A DNA stretch of 64,000 nt from contig NW_027417665.1 of the NCBI RefSeq assembly GCF_009905375.1, forward strand, positions 87,116-151,115, written 5' to 3'. The notes beneath the pieces are model-generated. The model saw nothing but the letters and a program-made list of their open reading frames with translations. It was not told where the DNA came from and made no database searches. The stretch comes from Apium graveolens (taxonomy: Eukaryota; Streptophyta; Magnoliopsida; Apiales; Apiaceae). Below, piece after piece: positions 58,699 to 64,000 of the stretch (position 1 is the first letter of the stretch; the number at the start of each line of letters is the position of its first letter). The translations under genes and the position numbers were made by a program.

Positions 58699-61606
58699 TG
58701 TGGCGCCCTCCGAACCCGGGTCAGAAGTTTGGGGTCCATACACATACACCTTATTTATAACCTGTTTATAACAATAATAAATATAATAATAATATGCAGT
58801 GACCCTACTTACCAACTACCACGGATCGCAACAGGTTAAAGTATGCACACAAGCCAAACACATGTACTTATATTACAAACCGTTCAAATCCCAATTATCC
58901 AACTCATAATTGAGTATTAAACATTATTACAACTTTTACAAACTTAAATTATCCCAAAAGAAGCCTACTAGCTCAACTTGATCAACCTGAACCCCTAGCT
59001 CTCGTGCTGGACTGGGGATCCTCGCTACCAACCGGTTCCTTTTTAACTGGAAAAGAACATAAACAACATCGCACATATGAGCTAACTAGCTCAGCAAGTC
59101 ACAATGACAAAACCGAGAATAATGATCATCAGGGGAATATGGTTATGATATCAAGTGAACAATTGATTATGATTTAGAATTGGATATTATATTTTTATTT
59201 TAAAAACCAAGGTTAGGCTGCTGATCAGTCACGCACTAACCCCGAGCAAAGCACACAACACTGCTCTAACTACTGGATCCAAGGCACCCATTGGCCTAAC
59301 TTGACCATTATATGGTCTGACCACGAATCTGGTCCACAATTTTATAAAACAATCCAATTCTACCATAATAACAGAATAAGCAGTAATAAATAGTAAACAT
59401 GATCATTAATAACATTGGACGTTCAATAATAAAAAAAATGGTTTCAATCTGCATAAAGACCAATAGGGCATTTACAAAGCTTGGCTGTTAGGTAGTGAAA
59501 GAATTGGATAATAAAAGAATTAGTGTTTCGGGGTTTCAAGGATTTGGCCTTTCAAAGCATGAGATACAATGGTTTGAGTGTGTAAGCAATCTTGTTCAGT
59601 GTTTGATAATTAGTTTGTATGTATTTGTGGAGTAGTATCGTATATTTGAGGTTCATATTTGGGTATACAACAATCAATGGTCTAGAAAGAATCAGGTTTA
59701 CGGCTAAAGATCAATAACTTGAATCAGGGTTTTGGGTTCAGTGCTTCAAAGCACTTGCAATATAAAATAAGATCATCAATCAATGCAACATCTCGAGAAA
59801 GCTCAGAACACTTGCCTGGTACTAGCTTACTACACTGCACTTGCTCTCAATCACCACTGTCTTACTCCTTGACTACCTGTTTCCCTTTCCTACGCCTTGC
59901 CTCTTCTGCTCACATATCATAAGCATCTATCAATATTCAACTCATACGATTCTATTTGACACATACTTCTATCTACCCTTCGTTTCATCCATATCCGATT
60001 AACGGATTGAAAGTTACGCTATAAACAAGTAAACATCGAATATACAGACCGACAACCGACAGTTAACCAACAAGTCACATATAACACATAACACATAACA
60101 CGTCACATAATCAATGATATATCATTTATAAAGAAGTCTCGGGTATAAATAGGCTTTCAGATATTTAAAATAATTTTTTAAACATTTTTCGGAATTAAAA
60201 CGGGTCGTTGGATCAATCTCGGAATAATAAACAGAGTTCGATTGTTCAATTCTGGCTTCGAAACAATTTTATAATAATTATCGAGCCTTGGAAACAATTT
60301 AAAATAATATTTTAAAGCTCGAAACTATTTTTCGGAATTTTTTTAAATCATTTTTAAATAATTAACTCTAATTAAATAATTAATTAAAATCAATTAATAA
60401 TTAATTAAATCAATTAATCAAATAATTTTCGAATTAATTGACCAATTAATCAGTTAAAAATTAACTGAAATTAATTAACTAATTAATTCAGATTTATTTT
60501 TGAATTAAAAATAATTTTTGGAATTAAAATAATAATTTTTGGAATTTTCAGAAATTAAAATTGAATCTTTATAATAAAAATAAATAGGAAATATGATTTT
60601 TGAATATTTTTAAAACAGGAATCCAAAATTTACAAGTTCTGGAAATCTCAGGGACCTAACTTCATCGTTTTTCAAACTACAGGTACTAAACTGCAATTTT
60701 TACAGGGGTCACCGGAAAAACTTCGGGGATGGCCGGAGAATACGTTCCCGGCATCCTCACCCCACCACAAGCTCCAGATATGATCTTCAGGCAACCAGGA
60801 ATTGATTCATGCAATCAAAACACAGCAATCATCCCTGTTCTGACCGGAAAATGGCCAAGAACATCGCCGGTTTCCGGCGAATATCGGGAATTTTCAAAAC
60901 ACAACTCCCTTCGATTCAGACATCCTCTGTTAACGAGCTATATACCAATCGATTGTAAATTTTATAAGGAACACAACCCACTATAAATCAACAGCTAATA
61001 ACTCCTAAATCAAAAAGCCCCAAATTTCAATTGAAAACATTCATATGGGTTATAAACCCTAAATTTTGAATTCGAGAATTAAACCCACTTTTAAGCATGT
61101 TATTGAACTCCAAATCAAACGTATGACATATGAAAATCATCAGGACAACAAGCTCTACAACATGCAAGCATCAAATCATACCAACAATCATCCGAACAAA
61201 AATACATATTTTTAATAAAATTAATTCAAAAATAAATAATTTTTCAGAAAATAAACCTTGATTTCTGCAGTGATTTGGAACACGGAATCTGATAGAACAC
61301 CTCAAGACATTCGTTTTGAGCACTCGAGCTTTTCAAACGGACTCCGGTAACACCTCCGATTGTTGGTTTGATTCTCAGAAAGGTTTATGAATATATGAAT
61401 TTTCTCTGGAAATTTATATAATTACTGACTGCAAATGATTTTTGATACGAAATAAAATACGGTAAAGGCTATTTATAATTACGGAAAATTAGTATCCCGT
61501 TGGATCATTCCGGATATAAAACGGCACGTTTATTTATAAAAACTGATCCAAACGATATCGGTTTTCAGGACAATTATCCAAATCAGTACAATTTGTACTG
61601 CGGTCT
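58699..61606 (-). repeat. Gypsy LTR S2, interrupted by the SIRE-like element
   Basis: On the minus strand it ends GGAGGGCGCCACA at 58699, the same end as G1 (GGGGCGCCACA). The candidate target duplication to the left is ACTAT (58694-58698). Its 5' start is not in the window because the SIRE-like element interrupts it at 61607. Content is AT-rich with many ATTAATT words (60340-60500) and a CCGG-rich part (60710-60890); the ORF there (60729-60986) is not supported. Solo or full-length status cannot be decided. Confidence 0.65.
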
Positions 61607-62685
61607 TGTTATTCCTAGTGGACTAACAATGAGATTTACAGAAGGGGGGTTGAATGTAAATCTCAAAACTTTTTCAAGTTTTGAGCAGTTTATGAAAGTT
61701 GTGTGTTCAAGAAGAACAAGTGTGTGAATTGCTTTAAGCTAATACAGACAGATATATATTCAAGCACAAATGTAAAGAACACAACAGACCTTAAAAACTT
61801 TTCTGGTGGATTTGTTGTTCCACCAGAGATGGTATTTTAGAAAATCTGTGATTAAACAATGTTGATCACAGCTGCATCCTAGTACAAACTAGATGAATTT
61901 TCTCTCAATATTTTTCTAAACAGCTCTGGAAAATCTCTCATCTAATTACTAGCTTCTACTTGGTTTATATATTACCAAGTGTACAAGTGAAGAACAATAT
62001 AAAATACAGTAATAAAATAAGATCTTCACTTGCTTCTTTTCCTGTTCACTCCAGTACTTTGTTGACTATTGCATCTTTGTACTAGAGAAGAACGGCTGCT
62101 TTTTCTGTTGTTCCTGAAATTCGGCTACCACATCTCAGTTGTCTCTATCAACCCATGTGCCTCTGTTTGTAGGTACAACTACCCCTTATCAACGGCTAAT
62201 CATCAGAACATCCGTTGAAGCTTTCATCCGTTGATGCACTCATCCGTTGAAGGATGTTATCCGTTGAAGCTTTCATCCGTTGATGCACTCATCCGTTGAA
62301 GGATGTTATCCGTTGATGACTTTATCCGTTGAAGCTTTAGAGACATCCGTTGAAGCTTAGCTTCTCATCCGTTGAAGGTCTTTAAGTCATCCGTTGATAC
62401 CACTTCACTTATACAAAATTACAAGGCATGAAGTATTTACAATTGGCCTTCCTATCTGCATATCATCTAGTAGTCAACATGACTCATAGTTTCTCTCAAC
62501 TTCCAAGAATTACATTTTAAATACAGAGACTGAAATATGCTACAACACTAGACTTATTTCTAAGTAAAGCTACACCATCAACGGATAGCCAAAGTGGTCT
62601 TATCCGTTGAGGCTACAGACACTAAATTTCTACTTAAGTATTTTGTTAAACATATCATCAAACTAATGCACATACATTCCTAACA
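61607..62685 (-). repeat. 3' LTR of the SIRE-like element
   Basis: Minus strand starts TGTTAGGAATGTATG right after the polypurine tract and ends with a CAACCCCCCTTCTGTAA segment and CTAGGAATAACA. A TATATAAACC TATA-like site lies at about 61974-61983. Confidence 0.78.
62209..62397 (-). repeat. Array of ATCCGTTGA motifs in the SIRE-like LTR
   Basis: The nonamer ATCCGTTGA occurs about eleven times in 190 bases, with a further copy near 62598 and its complement near 62580. Part of the array is a 50-base direct duplication (about 62218-62316). On the LTR's own strand the motif is TCAACGGAT. Confidence 0.85.
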
Positions 62686-62700
62686 ATCTCCCCCTATTTA
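62686..62700 (-). other. Polypurine tract of the SIRE-like element
   Basis: Minus strand TAAATAGGGGGAGAT abuts the LTR start. Confidence 0.82.
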
Positions 62701-62873
62701 TGTCTATAAGAATTGTAGGCATAAATTCAGGGTTAACTTGATGATAACAAAACACTTAACAGATATATGAATTGAAACTAAGTAGAAATTTAAAAATGCT
62801 GCAAAAGTGTATGTACTAGGAGATAATTGAAGATTTACAGTGTTTCCAAGGACACTCCTTTAGTCTGAGCAAA

Positions 62874-64000
62874 TCATCTTTTTCTTCTTTGTTCCCTGGT
62901 TTTCTTTCCTAGCCTTTTGTCATTTTCCTCAATTTGGAGTTGGAGTTGTCTGAAGAATTCAGCTTCATCTTCAACACTGACATCCAACTTAGATTGCATT
63001 TCTTTGAGAGTTTCATTGCTGGCAATCTTGAGTTGGTCTTCAAGTCTGAAAAATCTTCTGACTCCTTTATCATCTCTAAATTCCATCAACCAATGAGGTG
63101 ATTTGAGAATTTTCATTTCCCTTTCTTGAATGAGTAAAGTCCTGGGTAAAGCATTGGGCTCCCTCCAAGTTTTCCTTATATTGGCTATCTTGTTGAGAAT
63201 TTCAGTCTTGGCAGTTCTGGTAAAGCCAGAATCCTTTTGTATAGCTGAATAGACTCTAATCAAGGTAGAGTAGCCTTCATCCAGAATCCTGTGGAGAGGC
63301 CATGTTCTTTCCCCAGCTCCTTTATATCTGAACACTAATCTCTCTGGTAACTGTCTGTAGGCAGCTATTCCCCTTACATCCTCCAGCTCATCCAGATAGA
63401 GTTCAATGTCTGAAATTTCTTTTATGTCACAGATGTGAACATAATCATCTTTAGAAATGGGTGACTTAGGCTTAGGTTTTTGTTTTTGAGTGAATTTCTT
63501 AGAGGTTATGGGAGGTGTAGATTTTGGTTTTCTTTTCTGTTTCTTTGGTAGTGGAAGAGTGGTTAGAAAGGTAGGCAATTTGATAGTGTCCCAATCAATA
63601 GGTTCCTCTTTTGGAATGATTGGTTCACCATGGATGTTTATTGTGGGATCAGCAACAAGGGGTTCAGGTATGGAAGGTAGTGGTTTAGATATAGATTTGG
63701 TTACTTCAGTGTTATCTCCACTCCTTCTATGTGCCTTGGCCTTTCTTCTGTTTCCCTTCTGCCATTCCTCTCTTTCTTCCACACTCTCACCAAATATACT
63801 CCCTAAAACCTCATCTAGGTTTGTAGTCTTGTCTTCACCCCTGACTTCAATCCCTTTTTCTTTTTCAACTAGACTTGACTTTAGCTGTTGTTCAAGCTTT
63901 GCTTGTGCTCTTTTGTCAGCCTTTAATTGCTTGTCTTCTTCCTTCTTGGCTATTGAGAATTTGGGATGTCCTTGCATCACACATATGCTCTTTCCCTCTC
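62874..64000 (-). CDS. Accessory ORF of the SIRE-like element, 5' end outside the window
   Basis: The frame is open from the window edge to a stop at 62876-62874, more than 370 residues, with no break. The first in-frame ATG in view is at 63977, but codons upstream remain open, so the true start is unknown. The protein is very rich in Lys, Glu and Pro, with a charged N-terminus (KKEEDKQLKADKRAQ), a Lys/Pro stretch near residue 155 (PKKQKRKPKS), a more structured middle (IELYLDELEDVRGIAAYRQL, then WPLHRILDEGYSTLIRVYS) and a Lys/Arg-rich end. No signal peptide or membrane segment is seen, so it does not look like an envelope protein although it stands in the env-like position. It ends about 170 bases before the polypurine tract. 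Function unknown. Confidence 0.75.
   Translation of the reverse strand, partial: EGKSICVMQGHPKFSIAKKEEDKQLKADKRAQAKLEQQLKSSLVEKEKGIEVRGEDKTTNLDEVLGSIFGESVEEREEWQKGNRRKAKAHRRSGDNTEVTKSISKPLPSIPEPLVADPTINIHGEPIIPKEEPIDWDTIKLPTFLTTLPLPKKQKRKPKSTPPITSKKFTQKQKPKPKSPISKDDYVHICDIKEISDIELYLDELEDVRGIAAYRQLPERLVFRYKGAGERTWPLHRILDEGYSTLIRVYSAIQKDSGFTRTAKTEILNKIANIRKTWREPNALPRTLLIQEREMKILKSPHWLMEFRDDKGVRRFFRLEDQLKIASNETLKEMQSKLDVSVEDEAEFFRQLQLQIEENDKRLGKKTREQRRKR

Larger units (their letters stand above)
61607..64000 (-). mobile_element. SIRE/Maximus-like copia retrotransposon, 3' part
   Basis: Leftward order: an ORF continuing beyond the edge, a polypurine tract (62700-62686), then a 1079-base LTR (62685-61607) with TGTTA...AATAACA ends. 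The adjoining target duplication would be GGTCT (61602-61606); its partner is outside. An ORF between pol and the 3' LTR is a hallmark of the SIRE lineage. Pol itself is not in the window. Confidence 0.75.

Noticed and set aside
60729..60986. 85-codon frame inside gypsy LTR S2
   Set aside because: Lies in a CCGG-rich part of an LTR, has no recognised domain and no splice or promoter context.

Overview
The window looks like repeat-packed, AT-rich nuclear DNA of a higher plant, most likely a dicot. It has CACTA, Ty3/gypsy and Ty1/copia elements with plant-type primer sites (TGGTATCAGAGC), introns with GT..AG borders, and no bacterial gene organisation. A species cannot be fixed from the sequence. 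No intact host gene was found. What remains of host genes is one membrane-protein gene broken by a retroelement (minus strand, 20303-28894), one short unidentified exon pair (about 31240-31482, plus) and a possible RPA-like three-exon fragment (about 53610-54189, minus).

Layout, left to right. 1-4163: right part of a CACTA DNA transposon with a deleted TNP2 gene, a TNP1-like gene, subterminal TGTTACA repeats and an exact right terminus. 5205-18559: complete but decayed chromovirus-type Ty3/gypsy element (called G1 here) with LTRs of about 3.7 kb and target duplication AACTA. 19144-20059: small element with long inverted repeats. 20602-28476: minus-strand, gag-only Ty3/gypsy element of Tat type, target duplication GAAGC, sitting inside a coding exon; it carries an oppositely oriented gene with its own TATA box, a 78-bp tandem array and a nested LTR fragment. 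28895-31830: AT-rich DNA with six copies of a 25-bp palindrome and a 270-bp foldback. 31832-52382: a minus-strand solo LTR (S1) split by a full chromovirus (G2, 32098-48658), itself split by a minus-strand copia insertion (C1, 35839-40560). 54268-58698: plus-strand copia element (C2) cut in its RNase H by a minus-strand gypsy LTR (S2, 58699-61606), which is cut by a minus-strand SIRE-like copia element that runs off the right edge and carries an accessory ORF.

The elements form three independent nests whose order of insertion can be read from target duplications: host gene > Tat-like element > LTR fragment; S1 > G2 > C1; C2 > S2 > SIRE-like. None of the polyproteins is intact. In G2, every in-frame stop that could be judged looks like a C-to-T (or G-to-A) change, as expected for a methylated, silenced copy. 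The least expected features are: leader ORFs upstream of gag in both chromoviruses; TA...CA instead of TG...CA LTR ends; a copia insertion with U3 and U5 ends but no LTR pair; and the antisense gene in the Tat-like element.
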